A DNA stretch of 64,000 nucleotides from contig NZ_QVTE01000045.1 in the NCBI RefSeq assembly GCF_003429095.1, positions 1-64,000 on the forward strand, in the 5' to 3' direction. The position numbers were made by a program, and so were the translations under genes. The DNA is from Peribacillus saganii. GTDB taxonomy: Bacteria; Bacillota; Bacilli; Bacillales; DSM-1321. Under the pieces are notes generated by a model. It made no database searches. It had not been told where the DNA came from and was given only the letters and a program-made list of their open reading frames with translations. Below, one piece after another: positions 1 to 12,241 of the stretch (position 1 is its first letter; each line of letters begins with the position of its first letter).

Positions 1-120
1 CATTAAAACGTTGGCGCTTTGTTTTGTTCAGTTTTCAAAGAGCAATCTTTTTTACTCATCGCTCATAAGCGACTTTATAAGTCTATCATTTCATAATAAG
101 AAAAGTCAACAACTTTTTAA
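1..120 (-). promoter_or_regulatory. rRNA operon promoter and boxA leader
   Basis: Read on the minus strand, this segment has a TTGACT -35 (104-109), an 18-base spacer and a TAGACT -10 (80-85). A leader follows that contains TGCTCTTTGAAAACTGA, in which TGCTCTTT (37-44) is the boxA antitermination signal found in front of Bacillus 16S rRNA. In B. subtilis rrnO lies downstream of gyrA, which matches this position and orientation. The 16S gene itself would start to the left of base 1 and is not in the window. Confidence 0.8.
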
Positions 121-243
121 TTATGCTTGACTGACTTAGTTATTATAGCTGGAATAATATTTAAATACAAGGGAAAAGTAATAATTCCCTTATTTAACAG
201 TAATGTAAGTATGGAATCCAGGACTTTGACGGATTTTTTTATC

Positions 244-280
244 AAAAAAACACTAAGTTCATATAATAGCACTTAGTGTT
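244..280 (-). terminator. Terminator of the HD-GYP-like gene
   Basis: A perfect 10-bp stem (249-258 with 271-280) is followed on the minus strand by a run of T. It lies just past the stop codon of the HD-GYP-like gene and separates it from the rRNA promoter. Confidence 0.8.
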
Positions 281-311
281 CAGTATCAAATTATTTCTAT
301 GCTAATGAAAA

Positions 312-1388
312 TTAAGCAATAATTTCATCAATATACAATTCTCGTTTTTTCTCTAAATGAAGAATTTCATTTGTTTCCATAACTTTTACCAATGGCCTTG
401 TAGGTGAATTTGTTTCAATGAATAAAATTTCCGCTGTAAAACCATTGGAAAGCCTTACTCTACTTCCAATGGAAAAACTTGCGATGCCGGACATCAGTGC
501 TTTAAGGGCCGCTATATCAAACTTTCCAAAATCATCATGCAGAATCATTTCCAATACCTTAAACGGTGAATGTTTCTTTCGATATATCCTTTCGGAAGTC
601 AACGCGTGGTATACATCAGCTATGGCTACGATATTCGCAAATGGGTGAGGCTGCTGCCCTTTTCTTCCGGACGGGTAGCCACTTCCATCAAGCCGTTCAT
701 GATGCTGGAATACCGCAAATTTAACTCCCTCTTTCAAAAACGAACTATTTTGAAGCATTTTAAGGCCATGAATAGGGTGCTTTTTAATCTCTTCAAACTC
801 GCTAAAAGTAAGAACCGTTTTCTTTTCAAGAATTTTTGGGGAAACTTTGGACATGCCGCAATCGCATAAACAGCCCCCCATAGCAACTTGCAATATATCT
901 CCCGTCCCATAGTTAAGTTTTTTTGCAATAAAACCGCTCAATAACGCTACAGATACGGCATGGTGGAAGAAATACTCTTCCTTTGTTGAGTAATGATGTA
1001 ACTGGAAAATATCGGCAGGATTTTCAAAAGCTTTGTTTAATAACGGGAGAACAATCTCTCGCACCTTGGTTGTGTCAACCGGACTGCCCGCTTGCCAGCT
1101 TTTAAATAGTTTTTTATAACTTTGTACAGCATTTAAATATTGGGTGTTGAAGGCAGTTTCTGTAGCTGCTGCTTCCGCTTCTTCATCTATGACTTCAGCA
1201 GGTATAAAGGTCCTGCCATCAATAAGTGTTTTTTCAACGCTGACTTCTATTACTAGAAATGCATGCAAAACCTCCAGTAAATCGTTATTTAATACAGTTT
1301 TCTTTGTCATTATTGGACGATTAGTTACACTGTACACGTCTTTCGCCAAGATACATCCTTCTTGTAAATATTGTGTTTTAACCCGCAA
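312..1388 (-). CDS. HD-GYP domain protein with altered HD motif
   Basis: The predicted protein has 358 residues and belongs to the HD-GYP superfamily, whose active members hydrolyse cyclic di-GMP. The C-terminal half carries HHERLDGSGYP, which fits the GYP signature HHExxDGxGYP, followed by ANIVAIADVYHALTS. The place where the metal-binding HD pair is expected reads CLCDCGM, so the histidine appears replaced by cysteine. The N-terminal 100 or so residues match no domain I recognise. I chose the TTG at 1388 because AGAGGTGAAC lies just before it; an in-frame TTG 24 bases upstream lacks a good site. The gene lies between gyrA and an rRNA operon with its own terminator. Cyclic-di-GMP hydrolysis is therefore uncertain, and a binding or structural role is possible. 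Confidence 0.75.
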   Translation of the reverse strand: MRVKTQYLQEGCILAKDVYSVTNRPIMTKKTVLNNDLLEVLHAFLVIEVSVEKTLIDGRTFIPAEVIDEEAEAAATETAFNTQYLNAVQSYKKLFKSWQAGSPVDTTKVREIVLPLLNKAFENPADIFQLHHYSTKEEYFFHHAVSVALLSGFIAKKLNYGTGDILQVAMGGCLCDCGMSKVSPKILEKKTVLTFSEFEEIKKHPIHGLKMLQNSSFLKEGVKFAVFQHHERLDGSGYPSGRKGQQPHPFANIVAIADVYHALTSERIYRKKHSPFKVLEMILHDDFGKFDIAALKALMSGIASFSIGSRVRLSNGFTAEILFIETNSPTRPLVKVMETNEILHLEKKRELYIDEIIA

Positions 1389-1483
1389 ACAGTTCACCTC
1401 TGTAACAGTCAAATTAATACTACTTTGTTACTATATTACTTGATTATTTTTGTGAAGACTAGAAAAAAAACGGAGCTATATAG

Positions 1484-1512
1484 ATAAAAAACGGCCCTGT
1501 ACAAAGACAGGA
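1484..1512 (-). terminator. Terminator of gyrA
   Basis: On the minus strand GGTCCTGT pairs with ACAGGGCC (one G-U pair) and is followed by TTTTTT. It lies about 30 bases after the gyrA stop codon. Confidence 0.8.
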
Positions 1513-1539
1513 CCTCTAACAATAACCATGACAAACTTC

Positions 1540-4116
1540 TTATTCTTCCTCATTAATTTCTTCATCGGTTTCTTCCACAGCTTCTTCAGCTATTTCTTCA
1601 GTCAGCTTTTCTTCGGAACCCTCCGCAGAGTCTTCGGAAGGTAGTCCTTCCATCCCTCCAGTGAGTTCTTCTTCTTTTTCTTCTTCGCGTTCCAGAATTG
1701 CAACAGTTGAAACAAATTCATTTTCAGAAGCTTCTAGTCGGATCAGCTTAACACCCTGTGTATTCCGGCCGGTTCGGGAAATATATTCTGTCGCTGTCCG
1801 GATTACAACACCCCCGGCTGTCATCAGCATTAAATCTTCTTCCCCTGTTACCGTTTTAACAGCAACAACTGGACCATTCTTTTCAGTTACATTACAAGTA
1901 ATCAAGCCAGTTCCACCGCGGCTTTGCATGCGGTATTCGGAAGCTGGGGTACGTTTTCCGTAACCATGTTTTGTAACGATTAGCACTTCAGCATCTTCTT
2001 CTAAAATTTCCATACCTACAACTTCATCTTCTTTGCGAAGTCGAATCCCTTTAACACCAGCTGCTGTCCTTCCCATTGTTCGGACATCAGTTTCCGGGAA
2101 TCGAATCATCATACCATTCTTAGTACCGATGATAATATCTTTCTCACCATTTGTCAGGCGCACAGAAATCAGTTCATCTTCTTCATGCAAACTTAAAGCG
2201 ATTAGACCGTTGTTGCGGATGTTGCCAAAGGATGAAAGTGGGGAACGCTTTGAAATTCCCTGCTTTGTCGTAAAGAATAGGAACCAGTCGTCTGCGAAAT
2301 CCCGGACTGGAATAATGGCATTAACCCATTCCCCTTTTTCCACTTCCAGAAGGTTAATAAGCGGAAGTCCTTTGGCTGTACGGCCGTATTCCGGAATCTC
2401 GTAGCCTTTCGAACGATACACCTTCCCTTTGTTAGTGAAGAAAAGAAGGGTATCATGGGTTGAAGTTGTCAATAGATGCTCAACAAAGTCATCCTCATTT
2501 GTCCCCATTCCTTGTATCCCTCTGCCTCCGCGCTTCTGGCTGCGGTAAGTGGATACAGGAAGCCTCTTTATATAGCCGTTGTGCGTTAATGAAACAACAA
2601 TGTTCTCAACCGGTATAAGATCTTCATCTTCTATATTTTCGAGACCGGTTACGACTATTTCGGTTCTCCGTGTATCATTAAAACGTTCTTTTATCTCAGC
2701 CAACTCTTCACGGATGATTTCCAAAACCTTTTCTTCATCCGCTAAAATGGCTCTTAGCTCAGCAATCAATGTCATTAAAGATTGGTACTCTTCTTCAATC
2801 TTTTCACGCTCCAACCCTGTCAAGCGCTGTAATCGCATATCAAGGATGGCCTGTGCCTGCTTCTCTGAAAGCGAGAATTGGGTCATTAAACCTTCCCTTG
2901 CGATATCGGTCGTTTGTGAGCTTCGAATTAATCGGATGACTTCATCAAGGTGATCAAGAGCAATTCGCAACCCTTCTAAAATATGGGCTCTCGCTTCAGC
3001 CTTGCGAAGCTCGAACTCAGTTCTGCGGCGTATAACTACCTGCTGATGAGCTAAATAATACTGCAGGCATTGTTTTAAGTTCAGAACCTTCGGCTGGCCG
3101 TCAACCAATGCCAGCAGATTGATTCCGAAGCTTGTTTGCATCGCAGTTTGTTTATAAAGGTTATTTAATAGTACATTCGCATTAGCATCCCGTCTTACTT
3201 CAATCACAATCCGCATCCCGTTGCGGTCTGACTCATCGCGAAGGTCGGTAATTCCATCAATCCTTTTGTCTCGGACTAGCTCGGCGATTTTTTCAATTAA
3301 CCTTGCTTTATTTACCTGGTAAGGCAATTCATTAACAATAATAACCTGTTTGCCATTCGATTTCTCCTCAATCTCAACCTTGGCACGAATCGTGATGGAG
3401 CCTCTTCCTGTTTCATATGCTTTTCTGATCCCGCTTCTTCCAAGGATCAATCCGGCTGTAGGAAAATCAGGACCGGGAATAATCTCCATTAATTCCGCAA
3501 TGGAAATGTCTTCATTCTTGCTTATTGCTAATACTCCATCGATTACTTCTCCTAATTGGTGAGGCGGAATGTTTGTTGCCATACCCACAGCAATCCCGGA
3601 GGACCCATTCACTAACAGGTTAGGAAAGCGGGCCGGCATTACGATTGGTTCTTTTTCGGAACCGTCATAATTTTCTTTATAGTCGATTGTGTCCTTATTA
3701 ATGTCGCGAAGCAATTCCATCGCAATTTTGGACATCCTGGCTTCTGTATAACGCATCGCTGCGGCTGCATCACCATCAACAGAGCCAAAGTTTCCATGTC
3801 CATCAACAAGCATATAGCGATAGTTAAAGTCTTGGGCCATACGAACCATTGTTTCATATACAGCTGAATCGCCATGAGGATGGTATTTACCGATTACTTC
3901 TCCTACAATACGGGCAGATTTCTTATAAGCCTTGTCCGCTGTCATCCCTAAATCGTTCATTGCATAAAGAATCCTGCGGTGTACAGGCTTCAGTCCATCC
4001 CTAACATCCGGCAAAGCACGAGAAACAATTACACTCATCGCGTAATCCAGGAATGAGGTCCGCATCTCTTGGCTAATGTTAATTTCCTGCACATTTGATC
4101 TTTCTGTTTCTGACAT
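1540..4116 (-). CDS. gyrA: DNA gyrase subunit A
   Basis: This is the breakage-reunion subunit of DNA gyrase, which forms A2B2 with GyrB and introduces negative supercoils. The 858-residue protein has the conserved N-terminal region with quinolone-region residues S84 and E88 in [10 protein letters not shown] and the catalytic tyrosine Y123 in AMRYTEARM. The GyrA box appears as QKRGGRG near residue 540, followed by the beta-pinwheel repeats of the C-terminal domain. The last 50 residues form a highly acidic tail rich in Glu, as in other Bacillaceae. A strong GAAGGAGG site precedes the ATG. Serine at 84 and glutamate at 88 are the wild-type, quinolone-sensitive residues. Confidence 0.98.
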   Translation of the reverse strand: MSETERSNVQEINISQEMRTSFLDYAMSVIVSRALPDVRDGLKPVHRRILYAMNDLGMTADKAYKKSARIVGEVIGKYHPHGDSAVYETMVRMAQDFNYRYMLVDGHGNFGSVDGDAAAAMRYTEARMSKIAMELLRDINKDTIDYKENYDGSEKEPIVMPARFPNLLVNGSSGIAVGMATNIPPHQLGEVIDGVLAISKNEDISIAELMEIIPGPDFPTAGLILGRSGIRKAYETGRGSITIRAKVEIEEKSNGKQVIIVNELPYQVNKARLIEKIAELVRDKRIDGITDLRDESDRNGMRIVIEVRRDANANVLLNNLYKQTAMQTSFGINLLALVDGQPKVLNLKQCLQYYLAHQQVVIRRRTEFELRKAEARAHILEGLRIALDHLDEVIRLIRSSQTTDIAREGLMTQFSLSEKQAQAILDMRLQRLTGLEREKIEEEYQSLMTLIAELRAILADEEKVLEIIREELAEIKERFNDTRRTEIVVTGLENIEDEDLIPVENIVVSLTHNGYIKRLPVSTYRSQKRGGRGIQGMGTNEDDFVEHLLTTSTHDTLLFFTNKGKVYRSKGYEIPEYGRTAKGLPLINLLEVEKGEWVNAIIPVRDFADDWFLFFTTKQGISKRSPLSSFGNIRNNGLIALSLHEEDELISVRLTNGEKDIIIGTKNGMMIRFPETDVRTMGRTAAGVKGIRLRKEDEVVGMEILEEDAEVLIVTKHGYGKRTPASEYRMQSRGGTGLITCNVTEKNGPVVAVKTVTGEEDLMLMTAGGVVIRTATEYISRTGRNTQGVKLIRLEASENEFVSTVAILEREEEKEEELTGGMEGLPSEDSAEGSEEKLTEEIAEEAVEETDEEINEEE

Positions 4117-4479
4117 GGAGCCAACCTCCTTCGAGAAGTTTTAAAACTTCCGATAATTTATAACATGAAAACGGGAAGCCCCGGCAAATGGACCATAGAC
4201 TTCGTCTTTGGCACATCCCGTACGCCTCCTGCTCCTAAGAAAAACGCAAAAGCAAACTCCTGACAAAGTTCGCCTGCAAATGCAATAAGATTCTCAAACA
4301 ACCTTTGTACTCGATCATCATCTGCACTGGGACGTCCACTAAACCTGCTAGTTTGCGGTGTGAGATGAGTCACTGCAGCAGCTTTCCTTTCTTATTTGTC
4401 ATGGTAATTTTCCTGTGAAAATAGTTGCTGAGCGCTAGAGGTATCTATTTATAAAGTTAAAAAGATAAAATCTCTAATT
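4117..4479. other. gyrB-gyrA intergenic region with repeat remnant
   Basis: This 363-base gap is longer than usual between gyrB and gyrA. Near 4422-4450 the bases AGTTGCTGAGCGCT match the end of the dispersed intergenic repeat seen elsewhere in the window (AGTTGCTGGGCGCT at about 12183), so part of the gap is probably a decayed repeat copy. A 71-codon minus-strand frame (4158-4373, GTG start, weak site) has no recognisable features and is not called as a gene. Confidence 0.4.
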
Positions 4480-6414
<1,935 letters not shown>

Positions 6415-6505
6415 TCACCTACACTTTTCTCTGCTTATCGTTCTTTTATTTATTTTTAAGGTGCGGCTCACCTGTTTGTTTGCCTTATTTTCTTTCTATC
6501 TCTTA

Positions 6506-6754
6506 TTAATCAAACAATATGGTCTTTTTTTGAGAGCGTTTCTTTAATGTGCCGGAAGACAGAGGCGAATAATAAATATGCTTGTCTGTAATGACAACAG
6601 ATTTTATCGAACCTTTAGCAAGATTCAATGAAACTTGCTCTCTTTGCTTTAAAAAATCCTCCGTAATCGAAGATTGGTCAAAAAGCTGTTTATCTAAAAT
6701 TGCGATTATGTCATCAGTCTTTATAAGGATGTCCTCACCAACATGAAGATACAT
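6506..6754 (-). CDS. remB: Extracellular matrix regulator RemB (YaaB, DUF370)
   Basis: This 82-residue protein matches YaaB/RemB in size and in its place between recF and gyrB. It starts MYLHVGEDILI and has the compact DUF370 beta-rich fold, with a basic C-terminus (KKRSQKK). In B. subtilis RemB influences biofilm matrix gene expression, and its relative RemA is a DNA-binding activator. The gene starts 13 bases after the recF stop, with GGAGTGG as ribosome binding site, so it is co-transcribed with recF. Confidence 0.9.
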   Translation of the reverse strand: MYLHVGEDILIKTDDIIAILDKQLFDQSSITEDFLKQREQVSLNLAKGSIKSVVITDKHIYYSPLSSGTLKKRSQKKTILFD

Positions 6755-6766
6755 GGAACCACTCCG

Positions 6767-7885
6767 TTATTTCAGCTTTTTCAAACTTCCCTGTTCCACC
6801 TCGAAAGTGGAAGCTTCTTTCAGTGTTTGATGGTCAATCCCTTCCACAGAGGTTGTTGTTACAAAGGTTTGTACTTTACCTTGAATGGTATTGAGCAAAT
6901 GGGATTGGCGATAATCATCCAATTCTGATAAAACATCATCAAGCAGCAGGATAGGATATTCACCGATCTCTGAATGTATAAGTTCTATTTCAGCCAGTTT
7001 AAGTGATAGTGCGGTTGTACGCTGCTGTCCCTGTGAACCAAAGGTTTGAACATCTCTCCCATTAACAAAAAAAGTGAGATCATCCCGGTGAGGCCCAATT
7101 AAGGTGACACCTCTTTCGATCTCTCTATTTCTCACCTTTACGAACTTTTCTTGAAATATATCTTCCATTTTCGACATATCCATGCGTTCTGATACATCCA
7201 GGGAAGGCTTATATTCAATTTTCAGGGTTTCGAGACCCCTTGATATACCTGAATGAATAGGTTCAGCCCACTCTTGGAGAAGACTGAGGAACTGAAACCT
7301 TTTTTCAACAATTTTTACAGCGTAACCAACCATCTGTTCAGTTAAAACATCCAGCATTGTTGTGTCACTTTGTTTTCGTGTTTGAAGAAGCTTTAATAAG
7401 TGATTCCGTTGTTGAAGTATTTTATGATATTGGCTCATATCATGAAGATACACAGGAGAAACCTGGCCGATTTCCATATCTATGAACCTGCGCCTGACCT
7501 GTGGACTGCCCTTCACTAAGTGAAGATCTTCAGGGGCAAACATGACGACATTCATATTGCCGACATACTGACTTAGCTTGCGCTGCTCTATATGATTAAA
7601 CTTCGCCTTTTTACCTTTTTTGGATATCGTAAGCTCCAAAGGGATAGACGTGTTTCTTTTTTTTACCCTTCCCTCTATTTTAGCATATTCCTGATCCCAG
7701 CGAATAAGATCTTTATCATTTGAGGTCCGGTGCGATTTTGCCAGGGCCAGCACATAGATTGATTCCATCACGTTAGTCTTGCCCTGGGCATTTTCTCCGA
7801 GAATTACATTCACTTTGTTCTCGAAAAAAACTTCGAGATCCTGATAGTTCCTGTAATTTTTCAGTTTTATCGTTTCAATATACAT
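6767..7885 (-). CDS. recF: DNA replication and repair protein RecF
   Basis: RecF is an SMC-like ATPase that acts with RecO and RecR to load RecA at single-strand gaps. The 372-residue protein has a Walker A motif GENAQGKTN at about residues 30-38. The ABC signature region [18 protein letters not shown] lies near residue 300 and the Walker [12 protein letters not shown] near residue 325. Length and position downstream of yaaA fit the family. It is separated from yaaA by 20 bases and is probably in the same transcript. Confidence 0.97.
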   Translation of the reverse strand: MYIETIKLKNYRNYQDLEVFFENKVNVILGENAQGKTNVMESIYVLALAKSHRTSNDKDLIRWDQEYAKIEGRVKKRNTSIPLELTISKKGKKAKFNHIEQRKLSQYVGNMNVVMFAPEDLHLVKGSPQVRRRFIDMEIGQVSPVYLHDMSQYHKILQQRNHLLKLLQTRKQSDTTMLDVLTEQMVGYAVKIVEKRFQFLSLLQEWAEPIHSGISRGLETLKIEYKPSLDVSERMDMSKMEDIFQEKFVKVRNREIERGVTLIGPHRDDLTFFVNGRDVQTFGSQGQQRTTALSLKLAEIELIHSEIGEYPILLLDDVLSELDDYRQSHLLNTIQGKVQTFVTTTSVEGIDHQTLKEASTFEVEQGSLKKLK

Positions 7886-7905
7886 AATCGTTTGTTTTCC
7901 TTTGC

Positions 7906-8118
7906 TTAGCCCGTAATCAGGAAACTCCCTGTATTGGGAATTTCAACCCGGTCACCTGCTCTCAGTTTTCTGCCCCTGCGTGTATCAAGTTCTCCATTAA
8001 TAAAAACTTCATGCTCACTTAAAAACCATTTAGCCATTCCGCCGCTTTGAATTACATCAGCAACCTTTAAAAATTGGCCAAGCGTTATATATTCGGTACT
8101 GATTTGAATTTCATTCAT
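7906..8118 (-). CDS. yaaA: S4-domain protein YaaA (RlbA)
   Basis: This 70-residue protein is a single S4-type RNA-binding domain ([20 protein letters not shown], then [16 protein letters not shown]). In B. subtilis YaaA sits between dnaN and recF and has been linked to assembly of the large ribosomal subunit. Length and position match. The ribosome binding site is weak (AGTGAAG), which may suit its coupling to the origin operon. Confidence 0.92.
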   Translation of the reverse strand: MNEIQISTEYITLGQFLKVADVIQSGGMAKWFLSEHEVFINGELDTRRGRKLRAGDRVEIPNTGSFLITG

Positions 8119-8291
8119 CCGTTCTTCACTACTTTCTTCAGGTAGTCTCTAATATATTATTTTACTAAATTTCAGTAAATTACACAAAGTATAGTCCGAA
8201 TGTATAGGATATGGAAATAAAAGGAGAATTACACCTGACCAATAAATTAAAGAAATCTGAGTTGTCTGTTGAAAATGTTTTTTTTATAGCA

Positions 8292-8325
8292 CAAAAGCTG
8301 CCAGGGAGAGAAACTGGCAGCTCAT
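8292..8325 (-). terminator. Possible terminator or attenuator after dnaN
   Basis: A 9-bp perfect stem (8296-8304 with 8314-8322) lies downstream of dnaN on the minus strand, but only TTTTGT follows. It may therefore only partly reduce read-through into yaaA and recF. Confidence 0.5.
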
Positions 8326-8353
8326 ATAAGTATGGGTTTATACATGCAGCGGC

Positions 8354-9490
8354 TTAATAAGTCCGGACTGGAAGAATCAATTGAAGCATGCTATTGTCAT
8401 GCAGCGAGCGAATTACGAAAGGTCGCATAGCACCAGTGAAATTAATTGTAATATCAGTACCTTCCAAAGCTTTTAAGGCTTCCATAACATATTTAGCACT
8501 GAACGAAATTTTTAGTTCTTCCCCATCAATTGACTGAGCCTGGATTTCCTCGACTACCTTACCAACTTCAGGAGTGTTAGAAGAAATTTCAATTACTTTT
8601 CCTTCAAGCGTCGATAGCTTGACAACATTATTGCGGCTTTCTCTCGCAAGCAAAGAAGCCCGGTCAATCGCTTGCAAAAATTCTTTTGTATGGACAGTCA
8701 CATCAGTTTTGCTTTCTGCTGGAATCAGCCTTGATGTATCCGGATAGTTACCTTCAAGCAGCCTTGAAAAGAATAATAAATTCTTTGCCTTGAATAAAAC
8801 TTGATTGTCAGTAATAACAATTGAAATTGGTTCATTATTATCATCAAGAATCTTGCTTAACTCATTTAAGCTCTTCCCTGGAATTACGACATTATATTCT
8901 CCCTTAACTTCCGTTTCAATTTTCGCCTTCCGCATTGCCAGACGATGGCTATCTGTTGCAATACAGGTTAATTCATCGCCTTCCACCTTCAAGTTTACAC
9001 CTGTCAAGATAGGGCGTGTTTCTGAGGCGGACACTGCAAATACGGTTTGTCTGATTAGGGTTTTCAAAAGATCAGTAGGAAGTTTAAATGAATTTTCTTC
9101 CTCAACCTGGGGAAGATGCGGATATTCCTCGGCATCCAGTCCATTTAAATTAAACTCTGCCTTCCCTGATCGGATAATCGTTTGAAAATTTACCAGTACT
9201 TCTATTTCTACCGTATTTAGCGGCAGTTTTTTAACAATTTCACTGAAAAAGCGTGCATTTAGGACAATCTTACCTGTATCTTTAATTTCTACGATTTCAT
9301 TGCCTTCTTCTTCAGCTGGTATGAAAGACTCAATTGAAATGTCTGAATCACTTCCAGTTAGTGTTACTCCATCTCTGGTAACATCTAATTTTATTCCGGT
9401 TAGAATTGGTATAGTCGTTCTGGAAGTAACTGCCTTTAAAACGTCCTGCACGCTTTGGACCAATCGGTCGCGCTGGATGGTGAATTTCAT
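8354..9490 (-). CDS. dnaN: DNA polymerase III beta sliding clamp
   Basis: The beta clamp encircles DNA and tethers the replicative polymerase. The protein is 378 residues from the ATG at 9490, exactly the usual Bacillus length, and starts MKFTIQRDRLVQSV. GGAGGATT lies just before that ATG, so the in-frame start 30 bases upstream is not used. The three repeated clamp domains run through the sequence, and the C-terminal PVRTY is typical. It follows dnaA by about 200 bases that contain the unwinding part of oriC. Confidence 0.98.
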   Translation of the reverse strand: MKFTIQRDRLVQSVQDVLKAVTSRTTIPILTGIKLDVTRDGVTLTGSDSDISIESFIPAEEEGNEIVEIKDTGKIVLNARFFSEIVKKLPLNTVEIEVLVNFQTIIRSGKAEFNLNGLDAEEYPHLPQVEEENSFKLPTDLLKTLIRQTVFAVSASETRPILTGVNLKVEGDELTCIATDSHRLAMRKAKIETEVKGEYNVVIPGKSLNELSKILDDNNEPISIVITDNQVLFKAKNLLFFSRLLEGNYPDTSRLIPAESKTDVTVHTKEFLQAIDRASLLARESRNNVVKLSTLEGKVIEISSNTPEVGKVVEEIQAQSIDGEELKISFSAKYVMEALKALEGTDITINFTGAMRPFVIRSLHDNSMLQLILPVRTY

Positions 9491-9534
9491 TTGATAATCC
9501 TCCAATGTGGTATATTTCAATTTTTAACTGCGTA

Positions 9535-9672
9535 TATTAATTATTTTTTAAAAAATATAGTAATAGTAGTAATAGGGCCTGTTGATTTGTGGATAACTCA
9601 TGAAAAAGCAAGGAAAAACAGTCTATCCACATGTGGACAGACTGTGAGTAAGTCAATGAGAGTTATTCACAT
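9535..9672 (-). other. oriC unwinding region (DnaA boxes, DnaA-trios, AT-rich DUE)
   Basis: On the minus strand, in the dnaA-dnaN gap, a perfect DnaA box TTATCCACA (9589-9597) is followed by a short GC-rich block, GGCCC. Next come repeated trinucleotides TATTACTACTATTACTAT (about 9559-9576) and then an AT-rich tract. This order of box, GC block, DnaA-trios and AT tract is the basal unwinding system described for B. subtilis. Further box-like sites are CTATCCACA (9624-9632) facing TGTGGACAG, and TTATTCACA (9663-9671). Confidence 0.85.
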
Positions 9673-9688
9673 AATTCACGTGATCAAA

Positions 9689-11038
9689 CTATACGCGCAA
9701 CCGGTCCTGGATTTCCTTAACCTGCCTTTGCAGTAAAGAATCTGTCTGCATCAGCTTTGAAATTTTTTCATGGGCATGGATTACGGTTGTATGGTCTCTT
9801 CCGCCAAATTCATCACCTATTTTGGGCAAAGAGGAATCTGTTAACTCCCGGGAAAGATACATAGCAATCTGCCTTGGGAATGCAACCGACTTTGTCCGTT
9901 TCTTCGCTTTGAAATCCTCCAGCTTTACGCTATAGTGCTCGCCTACTGTTTTCTGAATTTCAAGAATGGTAATAATTCTAGGCTTCGAGCTTGGAATTAT
10001 ATCCTTTAATGCCTCTGCTGCAAGATCCGCATTGATATCTTTATTAATCAATGAAGAATAGGCCACTACCCGAATTAATGCACCCTCCAGCTCACGGATA
10101 TTGGAATCGATCTGATTTGCAATGTAAAGCATAACTTCATTTGGAATATCCAAACCTTCCGCTTTTGCCTTTTTACGCAAAATAGCAATTCTTGTTTCAA
10201 GATCGGGGGGAGTAATATCGGTTATTAAACCCCATTCAAAACGGGACCTGAGCCTGTCCTCAAGTGTCGGAATTTCCTTTGGAGGCCGATCACTGGAAAT
10301 AACAATTTGCTTGCTTTCTTCATGAAGTGTATTAAAGGTATGGAAAAATTCTTCCTGCGTTTGTTCTTTTCCAGCCAGGAATTGAATATCATCTATCAGC
10401 AAAACATCAACACTTCGATACTTATTGCGAAAGTCAACCGCTTTATTGTCACGGATTGAATTGATAAACTCATTAGTAAACTTTTCCGAAGACAAATAAA
10501 CAACCTTTGCCGAAGGATTATGCTCTATAACATAGTGGCCAATTGCATGCATTAAGTGAGTTTTTCCCAATCCAACTCCCCCATAGATAAACAGGGGATT
10601 ATAAGCCTTTGCCGGTGCCTCAGCAACAGCAAGGGAAGCTGCATGGGCAAAGCGGTTACCCGAACCAATAACGAATGTATCGAATGTGTATTTTGGATTA
10701 AGCATATGTTGAGGCAGCTCGGTATGATCATCTTCCCGCCCTTTTGGCTTTTTAACTGGCGCCTGATAATCAAAATCTTCTTCTCCCTGGTTTGGAGGAA
10801 TGATAAATTTTACTTCAAGCTCTTCACCTGTCAGCTCCAGGAGGATGTCTGCTATCAAGTGTGAATACCTTTCTTCCAGCCAATCGCGCGCAAACTCATT
10901 CGGTGCCGCTACCGTTAGCGTATCACCCTGCAACATATGGGCTTTAGTTGCCTTCATCCAAGTATCAAAGCTAGGCTTGCTAATTTTTTTCTCTATCTTT
11001 TTTAGCGTTTGGTTCCATAAAGCAGCAATATTTTCCAT
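9689..11038 (-). CDS. dnaA: Chromosomal replication initiator DnaA
   Basis: DnaA binds DnaA boxes, forms an ATP-dependent filament and opens oriC. The 449-residue protein has N-terminal domain I, a variable linker at about residues 90-110, and the AAA+ core with Walker [10 protein letters not shown] and Walker [11 protein letters not shown]. The C-terminal domain IV carries the DNA-binding signature [21 protein letters not shown] lies seven bases before the ATG. It is the first gene of the leftward origin operon and is flanked on both sides by DnaA boxes, so autoregulation is likely. Confidence 0.99.
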   Translation of the reverse strand: MENIAALWNQTLKKIEKKISKPSFDTWMKATKAHMLQGDTLTVAAPNEFARDWLEERYSHLIADILLELTGEELEVKFIIPPNQGEEDFDYQAPVKKPKGREDDHTELPQHMLNPKYTFDTFVIGSGNRFAHAASLAVAEAPAKAYNPLFIYGGVGLGKTHLMHAIGHYVIEHNPSAKVVYLSSEKFTNEFINSIRDNKAVDFRNKYRSVDVLLIDDIQFLAGKEQTQEEFFHTFNTLHEESKQIVISSDRPPKEIPTLEDRLRSRFEWGLITDITPPDLETRIAILRKKAKAEGLDIPNEVMLYIANQIDSNIRELEGALIRVVAYSSLINKDINADLAAEALKDIIPSSKPRIITILEIQKTVGEHYSVKLEDFKAKKRTKSVAFPRQIAMYLSRELTDSSLPKIGDEFGGRDHTTVIHAHEKISKLMQTDSLLQRQVKEIQDRLRV

Positions 11039-11889
11039 ACTTGCCCTCCTTTCAGCGAGGAAATCCTATAAAAAAACAAAATAAAAAACACGAAAAACCC
11101 CGCGAAACGAACGGATAAGTTCTTCCTCATAGAGACATTCACTGTGATTTTATAGAAAAATAGTTTCAAAAAGGAAAATGTATAACTTTTGTACAACCAA
11201 AAAACAGGTAATACGGGTAAATGTAATTTTTATTCATTTGCATGAATGTGGAAAAATATATAATAAAGAAAGAAAACGGGTTTTCGACAATATCCACTAT
11301 ATGTGGACAAATCCATACACACGGTCTGAATATTCTATCCACAAGTTATTCACAATCTGTGGATAAAATGATTTTGGGGATAAAGTTATTCAGGGTGAAA
11401 ACACAAATATAATATCAGATATTTAGAGAGGTTGCAATGGATTTTTGAGTTTATCCACAAGACTAAGTGGCTATGGGGAAAAACTTTTCCACAGCCCTGA
11501 TTGTGTGAAAAACCTGTGAATTATGTCTGTGGATAGTAGAAAAATGTCGAAAAGATGTCCACAATGCTTTTAGGAAGATGAAAATGCTTCTAAAGGAAAT
11601 TGAGATTGACCAGAAATGATCGATCCACTCTGGATTAGAGATTTCTTTATGAAGTTGACTGCTAAAATACCTTTCAAACTAAGTAACCAGGAAAATGGAA
11701 TATGAATTTGACTTAAACCATGTTAGAATGGAGAAACCGTTTGTTTTGAATGAAGGAAAAATGAAAACAGGCGGAGAAAAATAGAATACGGTTAATATGA
11801 AAATAAAGAGCAGTTGACAATTTTGTACTGCCGTCTATATAATTAGTAAGACTGTCTTTAACTGTTATTCTCTTGGGAGGTGTCATATA
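11039..11889. other. oriC DnaA-box region between dnaA and rpmH
   Basis: This non-coding gap of about 850 bases holds the dnaA-upstream half of the bipartite origin. DnaA boxes or near matches are TGTGGACAA (11302-11310), CTATCCACA (11336-11344), TTATTCACA (11346-11354), TGTGGATAA (11359-11367, perfect), TTATCCACA (11451-11459, perfect), TTTTCCACA (11485-11493) and TGTGGATAG (11528-11536). Both orientations are present. The part from about 11560 to 11800 shows no recognisable feature. Confidence 0.85.
11814..11843 (+). promoter_or_regulatory. rpmH promoter
   Basis: TTGACA (11814-11819) and TATAAT (11838-11843) are both perfect sigma-A hexamers, 18 bases apart, about 45 bases before the rpmH start. 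Confidence 0.8.
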
Positions 11890-12024
11890 ATGAAAAGAAC
11901 GTATCAACCAAATAAACGTAAGCACAGTAAAGTTCACGGTTTCCGCGCTCGTATGAGCACGAAGAACGGACGCAGAGTACTAGCAGCCCGTCGCCGTAAA
12001 GGAAGAAAAGTATTATCTGCCTAG
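11890..12024 (+). CDS. rpmH: 50S ribosomal protein L34
   Basis: This short gene encodes 44 residues, [18 protein letters not shown] through GRKVLSA, which is a classic L34 sequence rich in Lys and Arg. L34 is one of the smallest proteins of the large ribosomal subunit. GGGAGGTG lies eight bases before the ATG, and a strong promoter and a terminator flank it. It opens the conserved rightward cluster rpmH-rnpA-spoIIIJ-jag. Confidence 0.98.
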   Translation: MKRTYQPNKRKHSKVHGFRARMSTKNGRRVLAARRRKGRKVLSA

Positions 12025-12025
12025 G

Positions 12026-12053
12026 CCACTGAATTCTCTCAGTGGTCTTTTTT
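12026..12053 (+). terminator. Terminator after rpmH
   Basis: CCACTGA pairs with TCAGTGG around a short loop and is followed by TCTTTTTT, one base after the rpmH stop codon. Confidence 0.85.
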
Positions 12054-12057
12054 CTCA

Positions 12058-12215
12058 TAGCAAGAAAGGCCAACGGCTAAAATCACCGCTTCCTCACAAA
12101 GCTGTCGCTTTGTTTCGCGGGATGAACCGCTCCGGAGCATTCCTTGTTCTGTGCGTCGGGGCTTTATTTTACGCAGTAAAAAAGTTGCTGGGCGCTGCAG
12201 CAGACATCTCTATAT
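12058..12215 (-). repeat. Dispersed intergenic repeat, copy 1
   Basis: This segment between rpmH and rnpA contains CTGTGCGTCGGGGCTTTATT and AGTTGCTGGGCGCTGCAGCA. These are the reverse complements of parts found at about 14.3, 20.1, 30.6 and 41.8 kb (CAGCGCCCAGC and CGACGCACAGGACG). It has no coding potential. Function is unknown; it may be a REP- or MITE-like element. Confidence 0.75.
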
Positions 12216-12241
12216 GAAAACATGAAATGCAGGTGTATCCA

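Noticed and set aside
4158-4373. 71-codon minus-strand frame between gyrB and gyrA
   Set aside because: It has a GTG start with a weak ribosome site and no recognisable motif, and it lies next to a decayed repeat, so it is probably chance.
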